Origin: Thalassoglobus neptunius
GTDB taxonomy: Bacteria; Planctomycetota; Planctomycetia; Planctomycetales; Planctomycetaceae
Reading direction: 5' to 3'
Assembly (NCBI RefSeq): GCF_007859735.1
Contig: NZ_SIHI01000013.1
Location: 1-64,000, forward strand
Length of the DNA stretch: 64,000 nt
This document shows positions 1 through 8,532 of the stretch, one piece after another. Below the pieces are notes generated by a model, which searched no databases, was not told the DNA's origin, and saw only the letters and a list, made by a program, of their open reading frames with translations. The position numbers and the translations under genes are program-made. Within the stretch, counting starts at the first letter, position 1. Each line of letters opens with the position of its first letter.

Positions 1-248
1 CAAATCGAGCGAAGCCATGATCTATGTGGCTTCCATTGGTCGCATGCTCCGCCGCTTAGCTCCTTCACCCAACCAAGCTCCGTTCAAATACCGACTTACA
101 GCATGAAGAGGATTCCGGATAGGCTCTAAGAAGACGACGCAACCCAAAAAAGGCCCGACGAATGCCCTGCGTTGCGTTCGCACTTCGAAATCGATCCCGC
201 GGTCCACATTCACCTCCGCACTGCAGATATGTATAGTGTCGACAAAGA
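1..248. other. Window edge without a supported gene
   Basis: Short open frames exist on the minus strand here, but they overlap one another in different frames, lack a convincing ribosome binding site and resemble no family I know. A gene truncated by the window edge cannot be excluded. Confidence 0.4.
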
Positions 249-515
249 TTAGAGCCTTTTGTCAAGTAGGCTGTCAGATGGATTGCTCACTTCAGTCATG
301 ATCGTATTAAAAGACTGCTTCATCTGATGTTTTTGACGGTGTTCTCGAATCGTCTCTCCAACAACGATGGCGTACACTCCCATGAGTCCAACGGCTAGCC
401 AAAGTGCCAAAAGGACTCTTCCGCGTTTTCGATCACGACAGAAGAAAGAGTAAGCTGCGTACACGCCGAGTAACAGCCACGACAGGAAGATCAGTTTTCC
501 ACCTACGTCTTCCAT
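249..515 (-). CDS. Small two-helix membrane protein, function unknown
   Basis: The 88-residue product has two hydrophobic segments, roughly residues 8-25 and 33-52, separated by a short basic loop (CRDRKRGR). This suggests an inner-membrane hairpin followed by a polar, probably cytoplasmic tail of about 35 residues. An AAGAGG-like ribosome binding site sits upstream of the ATG at 515, which supports expression. I recognise no family and there are no catalytic motifs. The downstream minus-strand neighbour begins on the far side of a large open frame in this direction, so no operon can be claimed. Confidence 0.6.
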   Translation of the reverse strand: MEDVGGKLIFLSWLLLGVYAAYSFFCRDRKRGRVLLALWLAVGLMGVYAIVVGETIREHRQKHQMKQSFNTIMTEVSNPSDSLLDKRL

Positions 516-631
516 GGTAATGCCTCTTTAGATCATCACAGATTAATATCCGGGAGATAGGTGTGGTGAATTGTGTGTGTGAGAGTCGCTGTCGTAGGTG
601 GAGTTGAGAGTGTAAAAGTTAGTAATGGCGA

Positions 632-1765
632 TTAAATGGTGAGGCGGCGGTCGCGGGCGTCGATTGGCCATTCGTCGATTTGTTCGCCTTTGGAAATGAT
701 GATGGCTGCCGGGTAGAGGACGGATGTGGGGCAGACGTGGCGGGGGATGGCGAGGGTCCAGTCCCCGGTTTTCCATTGCTCGGCGGAGGCGGTCTCGATC
801 ACCAGGTGTTCTTCGTTTTGAAGGACTTGAACGCCGTCGGGGATGGCTGGGAAGATGGCTCGTTCACCCATGGCCGGGTCGGAAGCGATAGCCTTTGTGC
901 CGAGATCGAAAGTGATGCGATTGGCGGTTGGGCGGCTGATGACTCGCGTCATCACGAGGGCTGCAGGGGTGAACATGTCGAGGTCGGGAAAGTTTTCACC
1001 GTATCCAGCATCGTGATACACACAGGTTCCCGGGCTGAGTTCGATGCAGTCGTCGTTAATTTCTGCATAAGCAGGGAATGTGGGAGTTCCGCCACAGATG
1101 ACTTTTTCGACTGGGAAACCGTCGGCTTGCAAGCTGTCGCGGAATTGGCTGACTGATTGCCAGTAATCATTGACGGCGGCTTTGCGTTCGTCGAGATCGG
1201 AGACTTTGAGATGACCGTCGTAAAGATGCAGCCCAGCTGCGCGGAGTCCGGGAGCCTTTGAGATTTTGGCGTAGGCGATTTTCGCACTTTCTCCGAGCGG
1301 CAAGCCGGTTCGATCGCGTCCGGGATTGATGTCGAGAATGACGTCAATCGAAGTACCTGCTGCTTCCATTGCGCGGCTGAGGGCTTCGATCTGTGTTAAA
1401 TCGTCAGCAGTTACGCTGAGTCGAACGTTCGGAAACTTCTTTCGAAATGCGATGGCACGATCGATCGCTGGGCCGATCAGATTGTAAGCGAGAAAGACGT
1501 CGTCCACACCGGCATTGGCGAGCATTTCTGCTTCGGCGAAAGTCGCTGCTTTGTGTTTGCGGATGCCGCGCTGAAGTTCGTTCTTGATGATGGTGCTCAT
1601 CTTGTGAGTCTTGCAGTGGGGCCTGAGTCGCTCAGGCTGCTGCGCCATCTTGATCATTGCGTTGAGGTTTTGGTCGAGCAATTCTTGAAAGACGATGAGC
1701 GAGGGGCTGTCAATTCGCTCAGGGGAGTTGATCTGATAGATGTTTGGAAGCTGAGGGATTGACAT
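632..1765 (-). CDS. D-threonine aldolase / D-serine dehydratase-like PLP enzyme
   Basis: The fold-type III (alanine-racemase-like) barrel is indicated by the N-terminal PHCKTHK motif. K52 is the expected Schiff-base lysine for pyridoxal phosphate. Near the C-terminus the motif RHVCPTS contains the H-x-C pair that binds a divalent metal in D-threonine aldolases and eukaryotic-type D-serine dehydratases. The family either cleaves beta-hydroxy-D-amino acids to glycine and an aldehyde or deaminates D-serine; the substrate cannot be told from sequence. Length (377 residues) is normal. I chose the ATG at 1765; the longer frame would start at a TTG at 1780 and neither has a strong ribosome binding site. 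It lies 153 bp after the VWA gene on the same strand, so co-transcription is possible but unproven. A second homologue is at 25945. Confidence 0.85.
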   Translation of the reverse strand: MSIPQLPNIYQINSPERIDSPSLIVFQELLDQNLNAMIKMAQQPERLRPHCKTHKMSTIIKNELQRGIRKHKAATFAEAEMLANAGVDDVFLAYNLIGPAIDRAIAFRKKFPNVRLSVTADDLTQIEALSRAMEAAGTSIDVILDINPGRDRTGLPLGESAKIAYAKISKAPGLRAAGLHLYDGHLKVSDLDERKAAVNDYWQSVSQFRDSLQADGFPVEKVICGGTPTFPAYAEINDDCIELSPGTCVYHDAGYGENFPDLDMFTPAALVMTRVISRPTANRITFDLGTKAIASDPAMGERAIFPAIPDGVQVLQNEEHLVIETASAEQWKTGDWTLAIPRHVCPTSVLYPAAIIISKGEQIDEWPIDARDRRLTI

Positions 1766-1918
1766 GGAATTGGCTTTCAAGATTTAAACAGCGAGGAAGC
1801 GACGATCGCAGAGGGAGCGAACCTCAATGGATTCTCCGTTCGGGGAGATCGTAAATTTTCAAAGGGCGTTGGGAAATAGTTTGGCTGGGAAGTGGATGAT
1901 CGACAAGCAGAGAGGACG

Positions 1919-3097
1919 TTACAACTGGTCCTGATGCGAATCGAAATCTCCATGAGTGACCAGATCGTTGTTGGCCGCCCACTGTGCCAGGTCTTTACGA
2001 TCAATCGCAGCAGCGATCAGATCGGGAAACTGATCGGGAGTGCAAGCGAAGGCAGGAACACCCAGCGAGGCAAGGGCTCGCGACAGATGATCATCAAACG
2101 CGGGGGCTCCGTCATCGTTTAAGGCGAGCAGGCAGACGAGGGTCACTCCGGAATGAACGATGCGTGCAATCCGTTGAAGCAACTCGTTGGCATTTCCGCC
2201 TTCGTAAAGGTCGGTGATTAGAATCATGACCGTCTGCTGAGGGCGCTGGATGAGCGACTGAGAATAGGCCACCGCTCGGTTGATGTCGGTTCCTCCTCCT
2301 AGCTGAGTTCCGAAGAGAACGTCCACGGGATCTTGCAGCAGTTCGGTCAGGTCGACGACTTCCGTGTCGAAGACAACGAGGCTTGTGCGGAGCGAATGAA
2401 TGGAAGCGAGAACGGACGCGAACAAGCTGGAGTAAACGACCGAAGTGGCCATTGATCCACTCTGATCGACGCACAGAATGAGATCTCGCATGGCCGATCT
2501 TCTGCGTCCGTAGCCGACCAGTTTTTCAGGGATGATCGCATTTTGTTCGGGAAGAAAGTTCTTGAGGTTGCGTTTGATCGTCCGGTTCCAGTCGATCTCA
2601 TTGTGTTTCGGACGGTTGTTTCGAGTGGCACGATGAAGAGCACCGCGAACAGCTTCGAGCATCGGCTGGCGAATCTTTTTTTCGACTTCTTCGACGACTT
2701 GTCGGACGACTTGTCGGGCTGTCTCTTTGGTTTTCGCGGGGATGACACTTTTCAAAGCGAGGAGTGTGGCGACGAGGTGAATATCTGGCTCGACTTGCTC
2801 AAGTGTTTCCGGTTGCAACAGCATTTCATGCAGTTTGAGTCGTTCGAGCGCGTCTCGCTGGATCAGTTTTACGTTGGATTCTGAGAAGTATTGGCGAATG
2901 TCACCGAGCCAGCGATTGACGTTCGGGCAGGAGCTTCCGAGTCCTCCCTGGCGATTGGAATCGTAGAGCGCCTGAAGAACGTCGTCGCGACCTTTGTCTT
3001 CTGCTTCGAGTGGAAATGCGTCGTCCGGTGGATCGGAGTCTTGACCGAGGACCATTCGCCAGCGACGCGACCGCTCTTTGGATGAGTCGTCAGTCAT
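1919..3097 (-). CDS. VWA domain protein, CoxE-like (MoxR/VWA cluster)
   Basis: The 392-residue protein carries a von Willebrand factor A domain in its C-terminal half. The metal-ion-dependent adhesion site DQSGS is at about residues 205-212, with a later GGGTDI segment and an ITDLYEGG segment typical of VWA folds. The N-terminal half is helical and charged. VWA proteins of this kind usually work as partners of MoxR-type ATPases in assembling or activating other complexes. The ATG at 3097 overlaps the end of the DUF5682 gene by 8 bp, so translation is probably coupled. It is the last gene of the minus-strand six-gene operon. There is no signal peptide or membrane helix, so it should be cytoplasmic. 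The longer upstream reading frame lies inside DUF5682 and was not used. Confidence 0.85.
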   Translation of the reverse strand: MTDDSSKERSRRWRMVLGQDSDPPDDAFPLEAEDKGRDDVLQALYDSNRQGGLGSSCPNVNRWLGDIRQYFSESNVKLIQRDALERLKLHEMLLQPETLEQVEPDIHLVATLLALKSVIPAKTKETARQVVRQVVEEVEKKIRQPMLEAVRGALHRATRNNRPKHNEIDWNRTIKRNLKNFLPEQNAIIPEKLVGYGRRRSAMRDLILCVDQSGSMATSVVYSSLFASVLASIHSLRTSLVVFDTEVVDLTELLQDPVDVLFGTQLGGGTDINRAVAYSQSLIQRPQQTVMILITDLYEGGNANELLQRIARIVHSGVTLVCLLALNDDGAPAFDDHLSRALASLGVPAFACTPDQFPDLIAAAIDRKDLAQWAANNDLVTHGDFDSHQDQL

Positions 3098-5372
3098 TGT
3101 TGACTCCCAGAATTTCAGACAGGATTGGAATGACCAGCCTCGCACGTTCGGAGTGGATCGGTTTCTCGGTGGAAAGCGAATTCGACGAGTTACGTGACGC
3201 CGCTTTCAGGTCGAAGGTTCGGATCTTCTCGGCCATCTGTCGCCGTTCCGGGCCGGTGAAGTCGCTGAACGCTCTTCTGAGGATCGGGAGAAGTTCGTCG
3301 AAGATTTCTTCGTTCAGGTGCATCAGCCAATGATCGAGGCTTTTCCACAAATCGTCCATGTGAAGCAGCACGAGCCCGTTTCCCTGAAGTAAACCGGTGA
3401 GCCAGTTCGCGGCAGTCAGAGTTGGGGTGACGGGTGAGAGTTCGAGAGATGTGATTTGATTCAGTTCTTCGGTGTTGATGATCTTTCTTTCGATCAGCAG
3501 TCGGCAGGCCGATCCTCTGAGAAGTCCGTGAGCTTTCGAGTTCATGATGCGCGACAGTCGTTGGTTCCATTCTTCGGTCAGTTCATCATCCTGAATCAGA
3601 TCGAGCGCTGCTTGAGTCGAAAGAATCCCTTGTTGAACTGCCTCGGCGGCGTCGTCATCGGTCGACTGACACGCGCTCGGCAGGCCAATCAAAATGCGAG
3701 AGAGCATCTCTTTGAGGAGTGGCAGGACTGCAGAACATTGAGTTCCGCGCACGTCGCTGTAGCGAGAAATGTTTGCCAGTGGGCCGACCGCTTCCATCAG
3801 GTGGACGACATCGCTTCCGACTGCCGACTTGCTTCGAATCAGTTCGATGAGACCGGGAATCGACTCCTGAAGGTCAGCGAGGATGGCGGCGTCGAGAGAC
3901 TGAGTCAGGGCACTCAACGTTGAAGCCGACCTTGCGAGATCGAGGATTCGGGCTGACGCTGCCGATTCAACCGTCGTGCCCCAGACATTGGCCTCGATCA
4001 GTTCGACGGCAAATTGGGGATGCCACTGCAGTTCCCACAACTCATGAAATGTGGAAATGCCGCCGCCTGATTGCTGAAGAATTCCCCAGGAAATCCCGAG
4101 AATGTTCAAGCGATTGAGGAGCTGGCTGCGTTGGAGTCCGATCGGCTTTCTTAAATCGAGATCGAGGACTTTCTTCTCGACACTCGGTTTTATCCGAAGA
4201 GATTTTTGGAGTCGGGCGAGATCTTCTGCAAGCGGGACAGTTGGTGTTTCGACGGGAACGGAACCGAGTCGGTCGCCGATTTCAAGTTCTTCGCGAATCA
4301 GTTGAAGTGGGGCGGTGTTTCCGTGGCACAAGACCGCGAGGATTGATTCATTCAATTCGGCGAGCCCGGCGCTGGGGCGTTCTCGGAGGGCTGCAAGAGT
4401 CTCCGCCAGTCTCAGTGCTTCGACGATGTTCGCGGGGGCTGCGTCAAATTCTTTCTTGCGCAGCAATCTCGCAGCATTTGTCAGCCAGCTTTGAGGAGCC
4501 TGTTCGCCGAATGTCCAAACGTGCTCGTACCAGCCGGGGGATTGAATTCCCGCTCCGTATCCGCTTCGATACGCGAGCCGACTATAAGTCCACGGAATCC
4601 ATGTTGAGGTTGTCTTCAGCTTCGGGAGACCTTTCAGTCGAGCCTGATCATCTTTCACACGACATCCGGGGACCTTGCCTTTCAACGCTGCTTCGTCGAG
4701 AACCGGGCCGTGCCAGGCTCCGCAGACAATGGCGATTCGTTGAAAGTCTTCCTTGACCACGCGGCGAATCGAGCGACGCATAAACGCTTCTCGAAGAAGG
4801 TCCGCCTCGCGTGTTTCAGGGAACTCGTCTCGCACCGACCGCATTGCTTCCTGAATCGCTTCGAAGAGCTGTCGAGGATCCTGCCGCCGTTCAATCTGTT
4901 CTTCCCACCACAATTCTGGATCGGAGTAGCCAGCAGCGTTTGAGAGAATTGCGATCGGGTCTGCCCGCCAGACGGGGGCGTTCTCGGCGGTCTTGTCGTC
5001 CTGTCGTTCTTGCTCTTCGGTGACTTGTTCAGGGGTTGCTTCTGCTTCATCGAGGGCCAATCGATGAGACATCGGGAGGTCAATCAGGTGGACCGGAACG
5101 CTGTGTTCGTTGGCCCAATTCAGTGCCTGCCATTCGGGAGAAAAGACCGCGAGCGGGTAACTGACAGATCGTCGCGGCTGCTGCTTGGGATAGACAAGCA
5201 TGGCGACCGGGGGAACGACTTCGCCCGTCTGGATCAATTCAAGTGAAGGTTCGGCGTCCGCTGGTCCTTCCATCAGCACGACATCAGGAGCCCATTCCTG
5301 AAACGCGGACAACAAGCTTCTCGCGCATCCGGGACCGTGGTGCCGAATGCCAAATACCTGAATACGATTCAC
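3090..5372 (-). CDS. DUF5682 family protein (MoxR/VWA cluster)
   Basis: The 760-residue product begins with FGIRHHGPGCARSL at about residues 7-20, the signature of DUF5682. That family is thought to be related to the ChaN/EreA-like esterase fold, though no reaction is established. Other conserved-looking stretches are VLMEGPADAE near residue 35 and VCGAWHGPVL near residue 220. The long C-terminal part is mostly helical. The start is a GTG at 5372 overlapping the TGA of the preceding small membrane gene (GTGA), and the end overlaps the VWA start by 8 bp, so this gene is embedded in the operon. No signal peptide is seen. In many bacteria this family occurs beside MoxR, VWA, SWIM and DUF5691 proteins, as here. 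Confidence 0.8.
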   Translation of the reverse strand: MNRIQVFGIRHHGPGCARSLLSAFQEWAPDVVLMEGPADAEPSLELIQTGEVVPPVAMLVYPKQQPRRSVSYPLAVFSPEWQALNWANEHSVPVHLIDLPMSHRLALDEAEATPEQVTEEQERQDDKTAENAPVWRADPIAILSNAAGYSDPELWWEEQIERRQDPRQLFEAIQEAMRSVRDEFPETREADLLREAFMRRSIRRVVKEDFQRIAIVCGAWHGPVLDEAALKGKVPGCRVKDDQARLKGLPKLKTTSTWIPWTYSRLAYRSGYGAGIQSPGWYEHVWTFGEQAPQSWLTNAARLLRKKEFDAAPANIVEALRLAETLAALRERPSAGLAELNESILAVLCHGNTAPLQLIREELEIGDRLGSVPVETPTVPLAEDLARLQKSLRIKPSVEKKVLDLDLRKPIGLQRSQLLNRLNILGISWGILQQSGGGISTFHELWELQWHPQFAVELIEANVWGTTVESAASARILDLARSASTLSALTQSLDAAILADLQESIPGLIELIRSKSAVGSDVVHLMEAVGPLANISRYSDVRGTQCSAVLPLLKEMLSRILIGLPSACQSTDDDAAEAVQQGILSTQAALDLIQDDELTEEWNQRLSRIMNSKAHGLLRGSACRLLIERKIINTEELNQITSLELSPVTPTLTAANWLTGLLQGNGLVLLHMDDLWKSLDHWLMHLNEEIFDELLPILRRAFSDFTGPERRQMAEKIRTFDLKAASRNSSNSLSTEKPIHSERARLVIPILSEILGVNND

Positions 5373-5623
5373 CGTTTCGCCGATTTCTTCTTACGATTCG
5401 CGACTTTCTTTCCGGTTTGCTTGCCAGCTGCAAATGCAAACGGAATCCAGATGACAGCCAATAGCAACGAGAGCACGACAGCTGTTGCCGATCCAAGCGG
5501 CTGAACGAACTTCTCAGCGGTGCGCGCATTTCCTTCGCTCATGATGTAAAGGCCGGCAAACGCCAGCGCGGGGACGGCAATGACGAGAATGACGGTAAGA
5601 ATCACGCGCGTTTTCAGGCTCAT
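5369..5623 (-). CDS. Small membrane protein inside the MoxR/VWA operon
   Basis: The 84-residue product has two strongly hydrophobic segments, about residues 5-25 and 42-66, and a lysine/arginine-rich tail (KKVANRKKKSAKR) that should stay in the cytoplasm. I chose the internal ATG at 5623 because the protein then starts directly before the first helix; the upstream extension to 5713 would run into the MoxR gene. Its stop codon overlaps the GTG start of DUF5682 (GTGA), so translation is coupled. It lies 67 bp after MoxR. I recognise no family. Its position suggests it may tether or be acted on by the neighbouring ATPase/VWA complex; that is inference. Confidence 0.65.
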   Translation of the reverse strand: MSLKTRVILTVILVIAVPALAFAGLYIMSEGNARTAEKFVQPLGSATAVVLSLLLAVIWIPFAFAAGKQTGKKVANRKKKSAKR

Positions 5624-5690
5624 CGGTTCACTTTCTCTTTCAAGCGATTTGTGAATGCGTACGTTTGTACGATCACGAGTGTAATCGCTT

Positions 5691-6803
5691 TCAAAGACTT
5701 TCGCGACTGGCACGATACAGGTCTTTCCATCCGTCTCGCTCTCTGACGATCGCTTGCAGATACTCCTGCCAGACGATCAGGTCTTGGACCGGATCTTTGA
5801 CAATTGCTCCTGTCAGGCTTGAGATGATATCCCCCGCTTTGAGGGATCCGTCTCCGTAATACGCCGACATTGCCATCCCACTTGAAACGACGGAGATCGC
5901 TTCTGCAGTGGAGAGTGTTCCGGATGGGGATTTGAGTTTCGTCTTGCCGTCGACGGAAACGCCATTTCTCAGTTCACGAAAAATTGTGACGACACGTCGA
6001 ATTTCGTCCAGCGCCGGAACTTCGACCGGGAGTTCGAGTGCCCGTCCGAGTTGCTCCGATCGGCGGTGTACGATCTCCACTTCCTGTTCGAAGGATTCCG
6101 GAACCGGAAGAACGACCGTGTTAAATCGTCGCGTCAACGCACTCGATAAATCGTTGACTCCTTTGTCTCGATTGTTCGCTGTCGCGATGACGTTAAAACC
6201 TTTGACTGCATGAATCGAGGAATCGGTCTCGGGAATCGGGAGTGATTTTTCAGAGAGAATCGTGATGAGAGCATCTTGCACTTCGCTCGGAATTCTTGTC
6301 AGTTCTTCGACCCTCGCGATCCGACCGGTTTTCATCGCGGTGAGCATCGGGCTGGGGACGATCGCTCTATCGCTGGGACCTTCTGCGAGAAGGCGAGCGT
6401 AATTCCATCCGTACTTAAGAGCCGTTTCGTCAGTTCCCGCTGTGCCCTGAATAAGCAACTGCGACGTTCCACTGATGGCTGCGGCGAGATGCTCACTCAC
6501 CCAGCTTTTGGCTGTTCCCGGAATTCCGTAAAGGAGCAAAGCCCGGTCGGTGGCGAGTGTCGCAATCGCAATCTCGATGAGGCGATCGTTTCCCAGATAC
6601 TTCGGGGTGATTTCTGTTCCATCACTGAGTGTGCCGCCCAGCAGATAGAGTTTGACAGCCCACGGCGATAGCTTCCAGTTCGGCGGTTTCTGGCGATCGT
6701 CTTCCTCAGCGAGGCAATCGAGTTCGTGGGCATACTGAACCTCAGCCTGCAAGCGCAGCTGCGCGGAATCTGATTCGGGGATGTTTGCTCCTTGAGCACT
6801 CAT
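5691..6803 (-). CDS. MoxR-like AAA+ ATPase (MoxR/VWA cluster)
   Basis: This 370-residue ATPase has a Walker A motif GIPGTAKS at about residues 90-98, a Walker B region RIARVEELTR near residue 160, and a sensor-1/arginine region ATANNRDKG...RRFN near residues 205-225. Walker B carries Glu-Glu where most AAA+ proteins have Asp-Glu; I believe this is usual in the subfamily that travels with DUF5682, but have not checked. MoxR ATPases act as chaperones for metal- or complex-insertion together with VWA partners. A GAGGAG ribosome binding site precedes the ATG at 6803. It lies 127 bp downstream of DUF5691 and 67 bp upstream of the small membrane gene, all on the minus strand. No signal peptide; cytoplasmic. 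Confidence 0.9.
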   Translation of the reverse strand: MSAQGANIPESDSAQLRLQAEVQYAHELDCLAEEDDRQKPPNWKLSPWAVKLYLLGGTLSDGTEITPKYLGNDRLIEIAIATLATDRALLLYGIPGTAKSWVSEHLAAAISGTSQLLIQGTAGTDETALKYGWNYARLLAEGPSDRAIVPSPMLTAMKTGRIARVEELTRIPSEVQDALITILSEKSLPIPETDSSIHAVKGFNVIATANNRDKGVNDLSSALTRRFNTVVLPVPESFEQEVEIVHRRSEQLGRALELPVEVPALDEIRRVVTIFRELRNGVSVDGKTKLKSPSGTLSTAEAISVVSSGMAMSAYYGDGSLKAGDIISSLTGAIVKDPVQDLIVWQEYLQAIVRERDGWKDLYRASRESL

Positions 6804-6930
6804 GTCGTGATTGACTCCTCAATACGTCTTTGGAAGAGCGGGGCAGCTCTCGCAATTTACAGTTCAGTATTTTCAGTGTTTGTCGTGAAAAGCAGGCTTG
6901 TTCCCGTAAAGGACTTAAAAGTGTTCTGTG

Positions 6931-8532
6931 TCACTCCGCCGCCGTCATCTTATCGAGCTCGCGGTAAAATCGTTCGCGGAGCTTGACCCGTTCGTGAAGT
7001 TCCTGGATGAGTTTATCAATCGCTGCCGAGTCCCAGAAGTTGCGCTGCCCGGAGTGAGTGTTCCACGGTTTCATCGCTTCGGGGAATGATTCTCTCGGAA
7101 TCCCTGCTCCTGCCATCTTCAGACATGCCATCCAGTGGACGACTTTTTGGTCATTTCGATTTCTGAGAAGGTTTCGAGCGAGGCTGAGGAACGCATCCGC
7201 GAATCCACGAGACCAGGGTGTTTTCAGAGGGGTGAGGAGATCGCTAATGGGAAGAATGGTGGGCTCATGAACTTCCCGGAGTGACTTCATCAGTGCGCTC
7301 TCTCTCATTTCTTCAGGAAACATTCCCAGCAGATCCGAAAGAGTTGCACCTGCCAGTTCACGAACCTGGGAAACATTGTGTTGCAGCATCGCCATCCAGT
7401 AAGTCCACATCGGGCGTCCCCAGAGGACAACGTCTTCTTCAGCGAGTCCGAAGCGGCGAATCGCCCTCGTCCATCCGAGAATGACGACGGGGCCCCAATC
7501 GTCGTTCAGGATCCCGTTTAATAATTGTTCCGGCGTGCAGTCGAAGCGATCGGTCCATGTCCGGGGAGGAACTCGCGAGATAATCCAATCGAGCCAGTGC
7601 GATTTCTGTCCCTTTCGGCTTGTCGGGTTTTCGGGAATGCCGTCTGTTTCCCACTCTGATGGATAAGTTTCGGGAGGGACACATTTCAGCTTGAAGTCTT
7701 CATTCGGCGAAGAGGTCTTCAGAAGAAAGTCAGCGCTCCGGATTTTCATGCGTTCCACAACTTCCGATTCCGGCAGCGTTGCCAGCAGTTCGATGGCTGT
7801 GGTCCGCACATACTTGCTGCGGTCCTTTAAGCATTGAATGAGGAACGGTTCATCATCCGCATTCAGATTCTCTTCGAGGTCTTGAAGAAGATTGTTTCGA
7901 TCATTCGCCTTGTCGGAGGAGAAAGTTTCTTCCAGCCATTCGCGGCCCTGTGTTGGATCGATCTCTCGGATTTTTCGGAGCACCGCCCGACGTTCCGCGA
8001 TGGTGCCTTCGTCCCATTGACGCTTTAACTCTGGAAGAGAAGAGTTCTCGTTGACTGATGTTTCCGAAGAGATTGCCCAATTCCATTCAGGGTTCAGGGC
8101 TGCCAGCCAGCGCCCACGACATCCGAGGCAGCGGGTGATTTTAGACCGAAGTTCTGGCGATTTCGTATCCAGAGCGACCGGGAGAATTGCTCGAGGGAGA
8201 ACGTGGTTCGCGTCCAGAATTTTTCGACAAAGCTCCGGTGCGACATCGACGAAATCCTTCGAGAAGGCTTGTTCGAGGAGTTCGCTTGCTGCGTCCGACC
8301 AAGGGCAAGCGGAGTCGTCGTGATCGGGTTCGATTGCGGGAACGGTATTCGGTTCGATTCCCGCAGCTTCATAGACAGCTGTCGCCCCGAGTTTCAGAAG
8401 GAGCGCCGATTCCGTACTGAGCGGCGCAGCCGGAATTGAGTTGCAAAGGTCGTCGACCGGTCCGCTCTCGCTTTCGGGAGTTGGGCCGGATTTGCCTGTT
8501 CCGAGCAGTGCCTGGCGAGTCAGTTCATTCAT
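6931..8532 (-). CDS. DUF5691 family protein (MoxR/VWA cluster)
   Basis: The 533-residue product starts MNELTRQALLGTG, matching the N-terminal signature I know for DUF5691, and is largely alpha-helical. The middle contains segments reminiscent of HEAT-like repeats (for example the FLIQCLKDRSKYVRTTA stretch), which suggests a scaffold. The ATG at 8532 overlaps the TGA of the SWIM gene in an ATGA arrangement, which argues against the longer frame starting at 8595. No membrane helix or signal peptide is present. The family has no established biochemical role, but it co-occurs with SWIM, MoxR, DUF5682 and VWA genes, as here. Confidence 0.8.
   Translation of the reverse strand: MNELTRQALLGTGKSGPTPESESGPVDDLCNSIPAAPLSTESALLLKLGATAVYEAAGIEPNTVPAIEPDHDDSACPWSDAASELLEQAFSKDFVDVAPELCRKILDANHVLPRAILPVALDTKSPELRSKITRCLGCRGRWLAALNPEWNWAISSETSVNENSSLPELKRQWDEGTIAERRAVLRKIREIDPTQGREWLEETFSSDKANDRNNLLQDLEENLNADDEPFLIQCLKDRSKYVRTTAIELLATLPESEVVERMKIRSADFLLKTSSPNEDFKLKCVPPETYPSEWETDGIPENPTSRKGQKSHWLDWIISRVPPRTWTDRFDCTPEQLLNGILNDDWGPVVILGWTRAIRRFGLAEEDVVLWGRPMWTYWMAMLQHNVSQVRELAGATLSDLLGMFPEEMRESALMKSLREVHEPTILPISDLLTPLKTPWSRGFADAFLSLARNLLRNRNDQKVVHWMACLKMAGAGIPRESFPEAMKPWNTHSGQRNFWDSAAIDKLIQELHERVKLRERFYRELDKMTAAE

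Noticed and set aside
236-247. 12-base match to 18277-18288 (TGTCGACAAAGA)
   Set aside because: Many such pairs are expected by chance in 64 kb; no flanking similarity.
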